This document shows positions 24,744 to 36,993 of a stretch of DNA of 64,000 nucleotides, in pieces. Each line of letters opens with the position of its first letter. Position 1 is the first letter of the stretch. A program made the position numbers and the translations under genes. The notes beneath the pieces are model-generated. The model was not told where the DNA came from and searched no databases. It saw nothing but the letters and a program-made list of their open reading frames with translations. This DNA is from Lepisosteus oculatus (Eukaryota > Chordata > Actinopteri > Semionotiformes > Lepisosteidae), in the NCBI RefSeq assembly GCF_040954835.1, contig NC_090714.1:6932501-6996500 (forward strand), in the 5' to 3' direction.

Positions 24744-26062
24744 CATTTCAGGCTATGTGCTATCTCATTAATGTAAGGCAATCAACCTTACCATTATCTG
24801 TAAGAGACTCCCGCTGACCCACTGCAGGCTCCTGTGTTAGCCAACTTCAGCTGCACCTGCAACATTAAACTTGTATTCGATACACTGCTTTTCTGCTCTA
24901 TCCAGGACATTTCGTACTTGAGCCGGCATGATTTTTAACGTTCAGCCCGGTGCCACCGTGCAATTGGAGCCGTGTCGGTTTCCCCCAGTCATTGCTGATT
25001 GACGCCTAAGGAGTGTTGAAGCAAGTAGGCTTTCTGTCTTTACTGGATTCCACGTGGCCTTGATTCAGCGTTATTTCTGTCACCGTGTCAGGATACAGTA
25101 CCTTTCAGCCCCGCTGCTTGACAATGATCGCTTCTCACCAGCAGGGGGCAGCAGAGCAACAGCCTTCCCATCGACGGGAAGCTCAGCGTACGCATCGAAA
25201 ACATCCCATCATTACTGATACATTTATAGGTGGTGTATTGCCCTTCTTTTCTATTTTACTCTGTTCAAAAAAAGGATACCAAGAACATTAGATCTGCTGT
25301 TTTTTGGGGATTTGGAACAAAATCCTGTAGTTGTTTTTCTTCAAACGTCCACAAACTCCTTCAACTATATAAATATAAAGAGACAAGTTATATATAAGTA
25401 CATAAAAAACACTGAATTAAATTGATTATTAGACGTTGTCTGTAAGAACAAGAGATGAATAGAATATTACTGGAAAAACAAGTAGCAGTTGACTTTCAAG
25501 AGAAAGAGGCAGTAATGCTTCAACTCCACCAGCTCTGCCCTCTGGTTGGGTGTTTTGTTTTCTTGTGTCTCCTGTGTTTCTTTAGAGGGGTAACTGCTGC
25601 TTTCTGGTGAACCGAGAAACATCGTACAGCATAGATCACACTGATGGACATTTACTGAAAGTTCTCTAATTAGTGTCTGGGAACGGGGATGATGTCAGTG
25701 TGATCAGACGAAACGGTACGTTAATTAAGGGGCCCCAGGAGGCGGACGGGAAACTTCTGTGATGTAGCGGATTGTATTCAGTCAGGAGTCGGTGTTGGAG
25801 TGTTTTAGTGCTGTCATGGGCTTTGGGGAGCATTAGGAACTGTGCAGGTGGTCACTAAGTGCTTATTTGCAAGTGTCTTTTTATTAAGAGTGTGCCGCTG
25901 TTGCTATCCTCTAAATAATCCGTTTTAACACACTCCTGTTTTGACAGGAATCACCTCCTCAGGTTTGACTTTCCAATTGTTAATGTCCGTCTGACAGCTC
26001 TGGAGAGCCCCTAACCCACCTACAGTGGAGACATTCACCAATTAGCACAGCTTGAGCACCAC
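24744..26062. other. non-coding interval, nothing recognised
   Basis: No exon, SINE or tandem repeat could be supported here. Confidence 0.35.
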
Positions 26063-26342
26063 CGGTGCTGTGGTGGCACTGTGTCTAAGGATCTGCGCCT
26101 GTGGCTGGAAGGTTGCTGGCTCAAATCCCACGGCCGGCAGAGGAATCCTACTCCATTGGGCCCCTGAGCAAGGCCCTTAACCCCAGCTGCTCCAGGGGTG
26201 CCATATAAATGGCTGACCTGCGCTCTGACCCCAAGCTTCTCTCCCTGTCTGTGAGTCTCATGGTGAGAAAGCTGGGGTATGTGAAAAGACAAATTCCTAA
26301 TACAAGAACTTGTATATGGCCAATAAAGTGATCTGATCTTAT
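26063..26342 (+). mobile_element. V-SINE-like tRNA-derived SINE, copy 1
   Basis: The head contains gtggcactgtgtctaagg (A-box region) and a B-box-like gctcaaatccc near 26121. The centre holds ccctgagcaaggcccttaac (about 26162-26181), which matches the conserved central domain of V-SINEs as I remember it. The 3' end is attcctaatacaagaacttg followed by tatatggccaataaagtgatct and a short TCTTA repeat. Copies at 29327-29604 and 32180-32424 share all of these parts. Confidence 0.8.
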
Positions 26343-29190
26343 CTACAAAGCCTTACAGGAGCATCAGCACTGATTGGAGGAATGAAGCCCCTCGCAGGGA
26401 TGAGCCTGAGCCTTGCAATTCCTGGCAGTCGCTTTATTTTGTGTGGGAAGCCCGATCCTTTGACTGACACACTCCCGGCCCGTCTGTGCGGATCTCTGGT
26501 GAAGGTGCTCGTGAGTGTGTCGGGATATGTAGCTCTGTCTTGCCATTCGGTCTCCCCCGGGAGGAGGCCGTATTAACGCCCCACCTGCTGGCAGCTGGCA
26601 CTGGGAGTGGTGGTGGTTGTGGTGCTAAGGTCTTCGGCCATCTCCCTGAGCACCCGCACCCCTCTGTCACTCCTGTCTGTGATTGACCCAGGAGAGGCAG
26701 ATATCAGTCACAAGCTATTGCCCATTTCAGCTGTCATGGAAAACGGTAGGAACGATATCACCTGCAATCCCCAGGACTGACGGCTGGCAGGGCTGATTTA
26801 CTGTGGGGTTCTGACAATGATTAGCACGCGGGGGGGGAGATTCTGCCTTTGCTCTGGTCAAACAAACCTAAAGCTCTGTGCTTCTTTACCTCAGCCAGCC
26901 AGCTCTGCGGGTCCTGTGATTGCTGTACTCAGCCCAGGTGGATTGAACTGAGGCGAGTGGCTGACAGTCCAGAGATTGACGGCGAGCCTTAGGCATCTGC
27001 TTGGCCTGGGGCTCCCTCGCATTTCTGAAGCACATTCCCACAATCCCCTTGAAGCCCCGTGCTCACGAGTCTGGCCCTCTCGCTGGGAGAGACCCCGTGA
27101 CCCCTATGTCATAGAGAGAGAGAAAGTCTATCCGCCCCTGCCAAGACCACGGTCTTAGATTTTGCAGTGGAAATGTCTTGTTTTTCCAGTTGGAAATGTC
27201 CTCTCTGCCAACATCCATCGTGTGTTGAAAGTTTTTCTTTTGAATGCTGCTGTTCCACGGGAATCTCTGCACCGAGAGTTTGGTCTTTGACAAAGCCCTC
27301 ACCGCTTGGCACATGTGTATGCCAAGCAATGTTTAAGAACTGTATTTCCTTCTGCAACGTTTAAAAGCTCAGCAAAATCCTGGTTAAAGCATGACATAGC
27401 GTGGAGAGGAGCGAGCAGAAAGCTGAAGAGCTCGTGCAAAACATCCGCGATAACCTGTCAGAAGGGCTCTCTGAGCAAAGATGTGATCTTTTGGATTTAT
27501 TAAGGAGAGTGAAAATTCCTTCGCTGAGCTGCGTTTCCCACTGCATTGATCTTCACATTGTTCCAGTCATTCAGTCAATTGAAAACGACTTATTTTAAAG
27601 AAAACAAAAAACCCCAGCCGGGCTTAAATTTAAAGCCACCTGTCAATATCCCATCGGGAAACTCGGCGATCCGTGCTCACCCACAATCGGGTTTCCCACT
27701 GGAGCAGAGCCAGAGGCCACTGTTGCACACCAGGCTGGTCACGAGGGATGGGAGAGGCCATGGATGTTTGCACTCTGGCCCACATCCTCCCTCCTCCTTC
27801 TCACTTTCTGCCTCTCGAAATGTCAGTTGGTTTCTCTCTCTTTGTTCTACAGATTATCAGGGGGGTCTCGAAGCCGAGTTTAATCTGCAGAGTTAACCCC
27901 GTCCCAGGAGGTATGCAAGGGGAATGCGAATAATTCACCCACTGAGATTTAGGCAGTTTTGAAATCCTGACAAAGTGTTTTCATGGGGGAGGGGGGTTAG
28001 CAAGGGGGGTGTTCTGAATGTACCAAGTCCTCCTCAGCTCCCCCGGGCCCCTCCCCACCCGCCTGTCACAGACCCACCAATGAGGGCCCACGCCGCGGAG
28101 TGTAGAGTTGGCGGGCTGTACTTGTCCTGTTTCCAAACGCAGCTGGCAAGCAGGCAAATGGCAGGCCTGCCGCATTCACCCCGGTCTCAATGGTGCGTTG
28201 TGTGACGGCAATGGGGATGTGGAACAGTCCGGCTGAAGAGAAACCGGTCTTCTCCGTTGCACAGCGCCTGCCCGGTGCCAGTGGCTTTTCGAGTGCGAAT
28301 GTTGCCGAGCGCCTGTGTGTGTTTTTGTGTCCTTGGAGGAAAAAACCAGTATCGTTCCCTTCACGCTGCGCCTGGGCCTCTCCGCTGAGCTCACAGCGAG
28401 GAAGAAAGCTCATTCAGGTGAGGTGTTAAACCCAGGTCCCGACCTCGACCTGGCACTGTTTGAAAGAGATGGCGTCCTGGCCAAACTCCATCCTGGAGTG
28501 TGCCGTTGGGAATCCCTAAACTTCCCCCTTATTTCACCCGGCGCCGCAGTTCCCTCTCCTCCCACCCCCTCCTGCTGCTAGTGCAGGTCTGGGGCCACAC
28601 TGCAGCAGTAAATAAAGTGTGGGGGGGTCTCCTCTCTGCAAAGTGCCTGAGGCCTTTGAAAAGTGATTGGGGAGCACTCTATAGATGCAAGGAATCAATT
28701 CTTTTCACAGAATCCGCCAGCTCGTTTCTCACCTTGGCGACCGCGAGTGATTAATTGCTGCCCCCCTTTTCTTCCCTGTGCTCCCCTAAACGAGGAGGGG
28801 CTGCCGGCCGTGCGGGTAATTACCGACACAAGCACTCACAGCTCCGCACTCGTATCGGTACCTCATGGGCGGCAGATGGAATTTCACTGTCCTTCATGCT
28901 GGATACTGCTCAGCTCATTAGTCTGTAGGCGAGGACTGGAGAGCAAACTATTATTTGCAATAGTATTAACAATAGTCTCTCTTCTGTGCCTTTCAGAAAT
29001 GTTGAGACTTAATTCAGCGTGCATGTAGAGATTTTTCAGCAAACAGACGTGGGGTGGAATGAGGTACAAGACGAAGCACAAAAGGGAGAAGATACAAACA
29101 GCTGTGCCCCGGCACAGGGGCTTATTGCAGAGGAGAATGTAGACAAACGTTGCTGGAGATGTCTCGTGTTTCAAGTTTCTTGCTTTACAT
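26343..29190. other. non-coding interval, fairly GC-rich, no gene recognised
   Basis: Several open frames of 60-120 codons occur (for example 27546-27896 +, 28066-28413 -, 28663-29028 +), but none shows a domain, and their overlap on both strands is typical of chance frames in GC-rich DNA. Confidence 0.35.
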
Positions 29191-29793
29191 CATGAGACAT
29201 AAAACTGAGGTACTGACTCTCTAAGGTCATTAAATATCCCAGGGTGTTTCTTGAAAAGAGTAGGGGTGTTAGAGTACCCCGGCGTCCTGGCCAAATTTCC
29301 CCCCGGTCTTTACTAATCGTATTAAAGTGGGACAGTGGCTCTGGCTAAGGATCTGCACCTGTGGCTGGAAGGTTGATGGTTCAAATCCCACAGCTGGCAG
29401 AGGAATCCTACTCCGTTGGGCACCTGAGCAAGGCCGTTAACCCCAGCTGCTCCAGGGGTGCAGTATAAATGCCTGACCCTGCGCTCTCACCCCAAGCTTC
29501 TCTCCCTGTCTGTGTGTCTCATGGAGAGCAAGCTGGGGTATGCGAAAAGACAAATTCCTAATGCAAGAAATTGTATATGGCCAATAAAGTGATCTTATCT
29601 TATCATGCCCTCCTAATAATCCCCATCTCTGAACTGGCTTCATCACTCTGTTTTCCTCCTCACTGAGAGCCGGTGTGTGGGGAGTGTACTGGTGCACTAT
29701 GGCTGCCAATCGCATCATCCCACACATCCCCATTACCTGTAAAGAGCTTTGAGCGGAGTGTCCAGAACAGCGCTATATAAGTGTAAGGATATT
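29191..29793 (+). mobile_element. 5S-derived SINE fragment (copy 2) interrupted by a V-SINE
   Basis: The body segment 29191-29323 (aaaactgaggtactgactct to ctttactaatc) and the tail segment 29605-29793 (atgccctcctaataatcccc to gcgctatataagtgtaa) are contiguous in intact copies of the 5S SINE. Here they are split by the V-SINE at 29327-29604. The 5S head is missing. Confidence 0.8.
29327..29604 (+). mobile_element. V-SINE-like SINE, copy 2, nested in a 5S SINE
   Basis: It is nearly full length, with B box ggttcaaatccc (about 29378-29389), centre cacctgagcaaggccgttaa and end ccaataaagtgatcttatct. Its insertion inside an older 5S SINE gives a relative age order. Confidence 0.82.
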
Positions 29794-30812
29794 ATTCTCT
29801 TCTCTTGCTGTTACTGTAATTGTTAGCAGTAGTAGTCAGAGCCGTTGATCTAGTTGCTGTAATTGTCACAGTTTCAGCAGTAGTAACACCACTGATAGCA
29901 TTAATCACACCAAGCCTCCGTTTTGAACTGTTTTCTAATTTCGGCCTTTCCAAAAACACCCACTTACACACCATATCCTAATGTCAGGCCCAGGCCCTGC
30001 CAAACGACAGGCGTCTCCAGTCCTGCAGGAAAAAACTTAATTAGAGCACTGCATCTCACCTGCTGTATCAGAAGCCCTCATCATATCCCCTGCTCGCATT
30101 TCAATGTCAAACCCGGGCTCGTTATCGGCACGCTATTGAACATGCAAAATGACTGCTTCTTCCCCATCCTCACACAGAGCAGCATATACTGTGAATTGTA
30201 ATAGTTGAGCACTTGTCTTTTGTAGCTGAAGGATTCAGTCTTTGAGAATCTGACGGACTCCTGCTTGTGTCTTTATTAAAAACAGATTCTCACAAACGGC
30301 ACTGCCCTGCGTCGAACCAATTTAGTTGGCGCCCAGAAGACATCAGGGCCTCCATTGCTGATGTAAAATAGACATTTAAATGCTTCTTATTAGTTGAAAA
30401 CAATTGTCTCAGCGCCTGCCTTTCTTTATACTGTACAGCAAGCAAACAATCTGTTAAGAAGTACCAGTGTGCATTTTGGATTTCTCTCAGGCCCTGTAAG
30501 AGTGAACAGCTTTTGTTCTGTGTGCTGTGATTTCCAAACCTCTTTCTCCTCTTAATTACTCAGAGCGTTCTCTTGCAAACAATTCAAGGCTGCAATAATC
30601 TCACTGTAGTAGGCCCTTGTCAAAACCTATTTTTCACCACAGAGCACAGTTTCCTGCTGTGTCATTAGACCTCCAAGAGCCTTTTGGGGAAAAAACACCA
30701 ACATATGCAATTCCCTTCAGTTATAATACACAGGTTAAAACTTATTTTTTTCTTCTTTAATCTAATGTGAGTGAACACCTTCTGGTTCCCATGCTCCCAT
30801 AAGTCCAGAAAC
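29794..30812. other. non-coding interval, no gene recognised
   Basis: Starts with a degenerate AGTAGTAG/GTAATTGT-rich stretch after the SINE tail. The rest, especially 30380-30600, is AT-rich unique-looking sequence without coding features. Confidence 0.35.
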
Positions 30813-31113
30813 AGGTGGCACAGTGGTGCAGTGGTTATTATTGCTGGCTCCCAGCACTGGGGCCCTGGGTTCAATTCCTGGGGTACTGTCTGTGTGGAGT
30901 TAGCATGTTCTCCCCGTGTTCATGTGGGGTTTCCTCCCACAGGCCAAGACATTCTGGTAACTTCTGGGAAATTGGCTTCTGGGAAAATTGACCCTGGTGT
31001 GAGTGTGTATCTGTGTGTGCCCTGCAAGGGACTAGTGTCCTGTCCAGGATGTATCCTGCTTTATCCCTGTTGCTTGCAGGGATAGGCTCTGTATTAGAAG
31101 ATGCATGGATGGG
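30813..31113 (+). mobile_element. tRNA-derived SINE (family T), copy 3
   Basis: The head is ggtggcacagtggtgcagtg, the B box ggttcaattcc (about 30869-30879), then ctgtctgtgtggagttagca and ttctccccgtgttc. The tail is gtcctgtccaggatgtatcc and ggataggctctg. Confidence 0.85.
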
Positions 31114-32179
31114 TTTTGAATAATAAGCACCATGTCAGGGGTAAATTGTTCAGTTATGCAGCGTTATATCATACAACAGCTGTAAAAAGTCATGGACTGC
31201 AAAGTGTTGAATAATGAAGGAGCAGTACATCTCAGTGTTATGAGTAAGCTGACCCTAAGGCCATGCGTTGTGACAAAACAGGTTTTTGAAGCTGCCCAGG
31301 GAAAGAAGATATGAATGTATATGTTGGCAAATTGGTTGTTACATCTGTCCCAGATCAATATTAAAGCTTAATCAACATGCGTCAGCATTGAAAAACACTG
31401 TAACTTAATAGATGTTTATGGTTTTGCTTTTGTAATGAATCATGGGACATGACCTTCATGAATTTTTTAGTTGTAATTACATTTTCTAATTGCCTCGTCA
31501 CGCAGTGTCCTAATTTGTACACATTTTCCGATCAATAAGCAATATGGATCAGGCGGTCTCTTCTTCAATCACACTAATTCCTGTTCAGGGCTTGAGGATA
31601 TTAACAGCACTTTAAAGGACACTAAATTGTCAAATTAAACTCGCATCTTGAAATAAAACGGGTTGCTTCAAAACAGAAATATAAATACATGATAGAAAAA
31701 CATGTTAACATTTTATAGGCTGAGCACTGAAACGGTATATTTTCCGGAAAGGTTTTTAACTTCAATCGTCTTCCATGATCTAACTCCATTTAAGGCAGGC
31801 TTTAAAAACCCATCTTGTTTGAATGTTTTAGGGATTATGGAGTTGTGTGGATTATTGAGATCTGTTTATTCAAAATTGCAAGTTCTTGTACAAACACACT
31901 TCCCCACAGACAGTGGAACGTCCTGCAGGAGTAACGGTCACAGAATGATTAATAACACTCGCAGACTTTGCAAGACTTGGCTTTGTTAATAAGGGAAATC
32001 TTTGGATGTTTGCATGAGTTGGTTTGGTGTCGGGTAGTGCTTGCAGTGTCTGCAGGGACACCCTGGGGATAGGTGTTAGTCACATACAGATTTCACCAAG
32101 CACTACAAATGCAGATCTAAGGAAAACCACCCTTGCAGCGGTTTTGAGTATTTCAGTTTACAAAACTGCTGTATGTAGG
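31114..32179. other. non-coding interval, nothing recognised
   Basis: AT-rich, with no supported coding exon and no recognised repeat. Confidence 0.35.
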
Positions 32180-32424
32180 GCAGAGTGGTGGCACTGTGGC
32201 TAAGGATCTGCACCTGTGGTTGGAAGGTTGATGGTTCAAATCCCACAGCTGGCAGGGGCCCTTAACCCCAGCTGCTCCAGGGGTGCTGTATAAATGGCTG
32301 ACCCTGTGCTCTGACCCTAAGCTTTTCTCTCTATCTGTGTGTCTCATGGAGAGCAAGCTGGGGTCTGCGAAAAGAGAAATTCCTAATGCAAGAAATTGTA
32401 TATGGCTAATAAAGTGTTCTTTAT
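32180..32424 (+). mobile_element. V-SINE-like SINE, copy 3 (internal deletion)
   Basis: The B box ggttcaaatccc (about 32232-32243) runs directly into ggcaggggcccttaacccca, so part of the central domain (the cctactcc..ttgggc..ctgagcaa stretch) is deleted. The tail tatatggctaataaagtg is intact. It abuts a full-length 5S SINE in the same orientation. Confidence 0.8.
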
Positions 32425-32990
32425 GGGCAGCAGCCATATCACTGTGCAACACACTGAAGCTCAGCAGGTGTGAGCCTGGCTAGTACCTGGATGGGAGACC
32501 TCCTGGGAAAAACTAAGCTTGCTGCTGGAAGAGGTGTTGGTGGGGCCAGTAGGGGGCGCTCACCCTGCAGTCTGTGTGGGTCCTAATGCCCCAGTATAGT
32601 GATAGGGACACTATACTGTAAATAAGCGCCGTCCTTCAGCTAAGAAGTAAAACCGAGGTCCTGACTTTTTGTGGTCATTAAAAATCCCAGGGCATTTCTC
32701 AAAAAGAGTAGGGGTGTAACCCCAGCGTCCTGGTCAAATTTCCGATTGGCCCTTACCAATCATGGCCTCCTAATAATCCCCATCTATGAACTGGCTTCAT
32801 CACTCTGCTCTCCTCCCCACTGATAGCTGGTGTGTGGGGAGTGTACTGGCGCACTATGGCTGCTGTCACATCATCCAGGTGGGGCTGCACACTGGTGGTG
32901 GTGGAGGAGGGGAGTCCCCATTACCTGTAAAGAGCTTTGAGTGGAGTGTCCAGAAAAGCGCTATATAAGTGTAAGAAATTATTGTTATCT
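32425..32990 (+). mobile_element. 5S-rRNA-derived SINE, full length (copy 3)
   Basis: The 5S-like head (cagcagccatatcactgtgc, then agcaggtgtgagcctggcta and gtacctggatgggagacctc) lies at about 32428-32512. The body includes agtagggggcgctcaccctg and the tail gtaaagagctttgagtggag and gcgctatataagtgtaa. Compared with 5S rRNA the first part of the head is shortened between ccctgcaac and the gctnagcagg region. Confidence 0.88.
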
Positions 32991-34064
32991 TGTCTTATCT
33001 TAGAGCAATAGTGTAACCATGTACAAAACCTTTTATCACTATTTTCATTATGGAGCTGCACAACAACAGGGTCTCCACTCACGTATATAATATAGAATAT
33101 ACAATTATCACCCAAGTCAAATCTTCAACCAAGCAACAGCAAAATTAACAGATCTATCTTTAATTAACAATAGTGGCTTGCACCCTACTCTTCCTTTCTG
33201 TAAATGTCGCATGCTGTGAGTACAGCTTTAGGGTTAAAGGCTGAAAGATTGCTGTTTGTGGATTTTGAAACATGTGTGTGCCCGTCTCTGGGAGTGGGCA
33301 ATGCTATTCTTGATTATTACGTATTAAGTGAGACAAATACGCTGTCAAAACGCTACAGCACATTTGGTTTAATATGTGAGCGGATTTTCCCACGTCTTGG
33401 CACAGAGGTGAAGATTGATCTACGTTTGTAAACGAGGGAACACAGATGGTAAGGAATGAGCTACTGTGTCTTAATGATGTACATTAACACCTCCCACGAC
33501 AGAAGACTTTGATACTGCTGCTCCTCAGCTGGTCCGCTGGTCCACTGCTCCACTGAACTCACACCTCCAGCACAGGAACATTCTTCTGGGTAAAGTTTGT
33601 TCATCTTAGTCCTACCTTCTCAAGTCAAGTCTTTCTTTCAGAACTCCGCTGATGGCCCGATTTTTCATGTTTTTCCTTTTCTGGAAGTTTCAATGAAATA
33701 CTCCCATTGCAACATTGGGTAACAACAGCCATCAAATGTGTTGATATACATCAGTCCTAAAATATTAGCATTAGCGTCGGTCGGTCATTATTTGATCACA
33801 CTGCAAGTTATTATTGTTGTTATTTGTCTAGTCTTTATCCTTGGTGACAAACATTAAAAATGTAATAACCTTTATTCAATACAGGACCATTCATTATACA
33901 TTATCTCAAGTTACTGTACAATAATTGATCACACACGAGAGGCAGGTGTTCACAAATAAATGCATTAAATAAAACAATTAGAAATTACAATGAGTTGTAA
34001 TGGGAAAGCACAGAGTCCCAGAGTGTCCTAGTGTCTCCCAGTGTCTCCTGGCATGTCCCAGTAT
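32991..34064. other. non-coding interval, no gene recognised
   Basis: The 75-codon frame at 33204-33431 (+) is open but has no recognised domain or splice context. The rest is AT-rich. Confidence 0.35.
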
Positions 34065-34482
34065 TTAATAATAATAATAATAATAATTGTTTACACTTAT
34101 ATAGCGCTTTTCTGGACACTCCACTCAAAGCTCTTTACAGGTAATGGGGACTCTCCTCCATCACCACCAGTGTGCATCCCCACCTGGATGATGCGACGGC
34201 AGCCATTGTGCGCCAGAACGCTCACCACACATCAGCTATCAATGGGGAGGAGAGCAGAGTAATGAAGCCAATTCATAGATGGGGATTATTAGGAGGCCAT
34301 GATTGATAAGGGCCAATGGGAAATTTGGCCATGATGCCGGAGTAACACCCCTACTCTTTTCGAGAAACACCCTGGGATTTTTAATGACCACAGAGAGTCA
34401 GGACCTCGGTTTTATATCTCATCCGAAGGACCGCACCTGTTAACATGACTGGGACATTAGGACCCACACGGACAATGGGGTC
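34065..34482 (-). mobile_element. 5S-derived SINE, head-truncated (copy 4)
   Basis: It starts on the + strand with an ATT/TAA tail (34065-34087) followed by cttatatagcgcttttctgg and the body as far as gggacattaggacccacac. The 5S head is lost. Confidence 0.82.
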
Positions 34483-35234
34483 CTACAGGGTCCTATTTGG
34501 AGACTCATGTTGGGAATTCACAGAAAGCCACAGCCCAAAGAGTGTGAATGCTGTGCAGGGGCGTATGAAGCAGGCAATGTAGTCAGCAGGCAGACTTTTT
34601 CAAGCCCTGAAAGGAAAGCAGCAGCATTTTGACTTTTATTCTGAATTCCGCTGGGAGTCAGTGCAAAGATGTTACAACCTGTGCTAAAACAGGTGATATA
34701 TATGCTTGTGCATTCTAGTTTTGATTAAATTCCCAGCAGCTGAGCTCTGGGTTTATTTGCATATGCATGGATTTTATTGCTGCTATTTCCCCATCTCTGA
34801 GTGTTTTTTTCCATAGCAGACCTTTGGTGATAAATACATTTATGAAACACTGTAGCGCTACAGAATTTCAGCTGCAGTTTGAGTTATGCGCTTCGGAGCA
34901 GCACAATAATTTCTGTCAAACTTCCACAGCCATTGTAATCTAATCCCAGAGCAAACCCGATCTTGGAAAGAGTTCTAATTTAATACGCTCCCAGACAAGG
35001 TGTGTTTTCCCTTTGATTAGATCGACGATTCGATTTGTTTTACATTTTTCACAACACTCTTAACAGAACTGTACTGCTAACGTAGTTAACCTTCACTGTT
35101 TTAGTTTTGCAGATGCAGTTCATATTATTCATATCAAGGTCTTTGTGCACCATCAAGTGCCCTGAGGTCTCTGGAGAAAACTGACATCACAGGTTCAGTA
35201 TTTAGTGAATGCCCCATCACAAGCACAATTATTA
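34483..35234. other. non-coding interval with an octamer-rich segment
   Basis: The stretch 34700-35050 is unique-looking AT-rich DNA with ATTTGCAT at 34755-34762 overlapping ATATGCAT at 34761-34768. No exon is seen. Confidence 0.35.
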
Positions 35235-35812
35235 TGCCAGCAGCCATATCACCCTGCAACTCACAACTGCTAACCCACTGAAGGTCAGCAGGTGTGAGCC
35301 TGGTCAGTACCTGGATGGGAGACCTCCTGGGAAAAACTAAGGTTGCTGCTGGAAGAGGTGTTAGTGGGGCCAGCAGGGGGCGCTCACCCTGCGGTCCATG
35401 TGGGTCCTAATGCCCCAGTATAGTGACGGGGACACTATACTGTAAACAGGCGCCGTCCTTCGGATGAGATGTAAAACCGAGGTCCTGAGTCTCTGTGGTC
35501 ATTAAAAATCCCAGGGTGTTTCTCGAAAAGAGTAGGGGTGTAACCCCGGCATCCTGGCCAAATTTCTTCTTGGCCCTTACCAATCATGGCCTCCTAATAA
35601 TCCCCCTCTATGAATTGGCTTCATTACTCTGTTCTCCTCCCCACTGAGAGCTGATGTGTGGTGAGTGTACTGGTGCACTATGGGTGCCGTCACATCATCC
35701 AGGTGGGGCTGCACACTGGTGGTGGTGGAGAAGAGTCCCCATTACCTGTAAAGCGCTTTGAATGGAGTGTCCAGAAAAGTGCTATATAAGTGTAAGCAAT
35801 TATTATTATTAC
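35235..35812 (+). mobile_element. 5S-rRNA-derived SINE, full length with the best-kept 5S head (copy 5)
   Basis: The head 35238-35333 follows 5S rRNA from agccatatcaccctgcaact through gtgagcctggtcagtacctg and gatgggagacctcctgggaa, including the internal control region. The tail ends gcgcta-type, then an ATT repeat. It is a good reference copy for the family. Confidence 0.9.
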
Positions 35813-36226
35813 CAGAGAATGAAGAATACAACACAAAAATGAGGCAGTACATTGGCACACTCTCGCAGCCAAATTGTGTGCTCATTGGAAAGTAAAACAG
35901 CACTCAGCTCCATCACGACCGTAAGAGGATTAATTTGAGTAAGTTACAATTTTCTTCAGCCTTCAAAAGCAAAGGTATGAAATTCTAATTATAAGGTGGC
36001 TTCAACATTATGTAACACTTGAGATTGGGTGTTGCAAATGCAATTTCTTTGTGTTTTATTAATGGTGTATATTAACAAAGTATTAACAGTATGGCATTTG
36101 TGCGTTAACAATCCTCTTCTATGGCTAATTGCATTAAACCTGACCATAGGCTGAACCATACTCCTAGTCCTAACCCTTGGGTTAAGTGCAGAACGTAGCC
36201 TGTTGCATCTATAATACTTTAGAAAT

Positions 36227-36228
<2 letters not shown>
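35813..36228. other. short non-coding interval
   Basis: AT-rich, nothing recognised. Confidence 0.35.
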
Positions 36229-36276
<48 letters not shown>

Positions 36277-36526
36277 TGCTTACACCTATATAGAGCTTTT
36301 CTGGACACTCCACTCAAAGCTCTTTACAGCTAATGGGGACTCCCCTCCACCACCACCAGTGTGCAGCCCCACCTGGATGATGCGACGGCAGCCATAGTGC
36401 ACCAGTACACTCACCACACACCAGCTATCAGTGGGGAGGAGAGCAGAGTAATGAAGCCAATTCATAGAGGGGATTATTAGGAGGCCATGATTGGTAAGGG
36501 CCAATGGGAAATTTGGCCAGGACACC
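36229..36526 (-). mobile_element. 5S-derived SINE 3' portion (copy 6), left arm of an inverted pair
   Basis: It begins with a (TAA)n tract (36229-36276) and reads cttacacctatatagagctt to ggccaggacac, that is, the tail and part of the body in reverse. It stops abruptly at the junction with a forward copy. Confidence 0.85.
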
Positions 36527-36993
36527 TGGTTGCTGTTGGAAGAGGTGTTAGTGGGGCCAGCAGGGGGCGCTCACCCTGCGGTCCATGTGGGTCCTAATGC
36601 CCCAGATAGTGATGGAGACACTATACTGTAAATAGGCTCAGATGAGACGTTAAACCGAGGTCCTGACTCTCTGTGGTCATTAAAAATCCCAGGGTGTTTC
36701 TCGAAAAGAGTAGGGGTGTTACTCCGGCATCATGGCCAAATTTCCCATTGGCCCTTACCAATCATGGCCTCCTAATAATCCCCTCTATGAATTGGCTTCA
36801 TTACTCTGCTCTCCTCCCCACTGAGAGCTGGTGTGTGGGGAGTGTACTGGTGCACTATGGCTGCTGTCGCATCATCCAGGTGGGGCTGCACACTGGTGAT
36901 GGGGGAGGGGAGACCCCATAACCTGTAAAGAGCTTTGAGTGGAGTGTCCAGAAAAGCGCTATATAAGTGTAAGCAATTATTGTTGTTATTATT
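36527..36993 (+). mobile_element. 5S-derived SINE, head-truncated (copy 7), right arm of the inverted pair
   Basis: It starts inside the body at ggttgctgttggaagaggtg and continues to gcgctatataagtgtaa and an ATT-type tail. With copy 6 it forms an inverted repeat of about 270-bp arms separated by about 170-190 bp, ending about 300 bp before the rhbdl1 promoter region. Confidence 0.85.

Noticed and set aside
32153..32452. - strand frame of 99 codons
   Set aside because: It lies entirely within a V-SINE and the start of a 5S SINE; similar frames appear in the other copies.
35235..35335. Possible 5S rRNA gene
   Set aside because: The head is shortened and diverged, and it is attached to a SINE body and tail; it is a retroposon, not a functional 5S gene.
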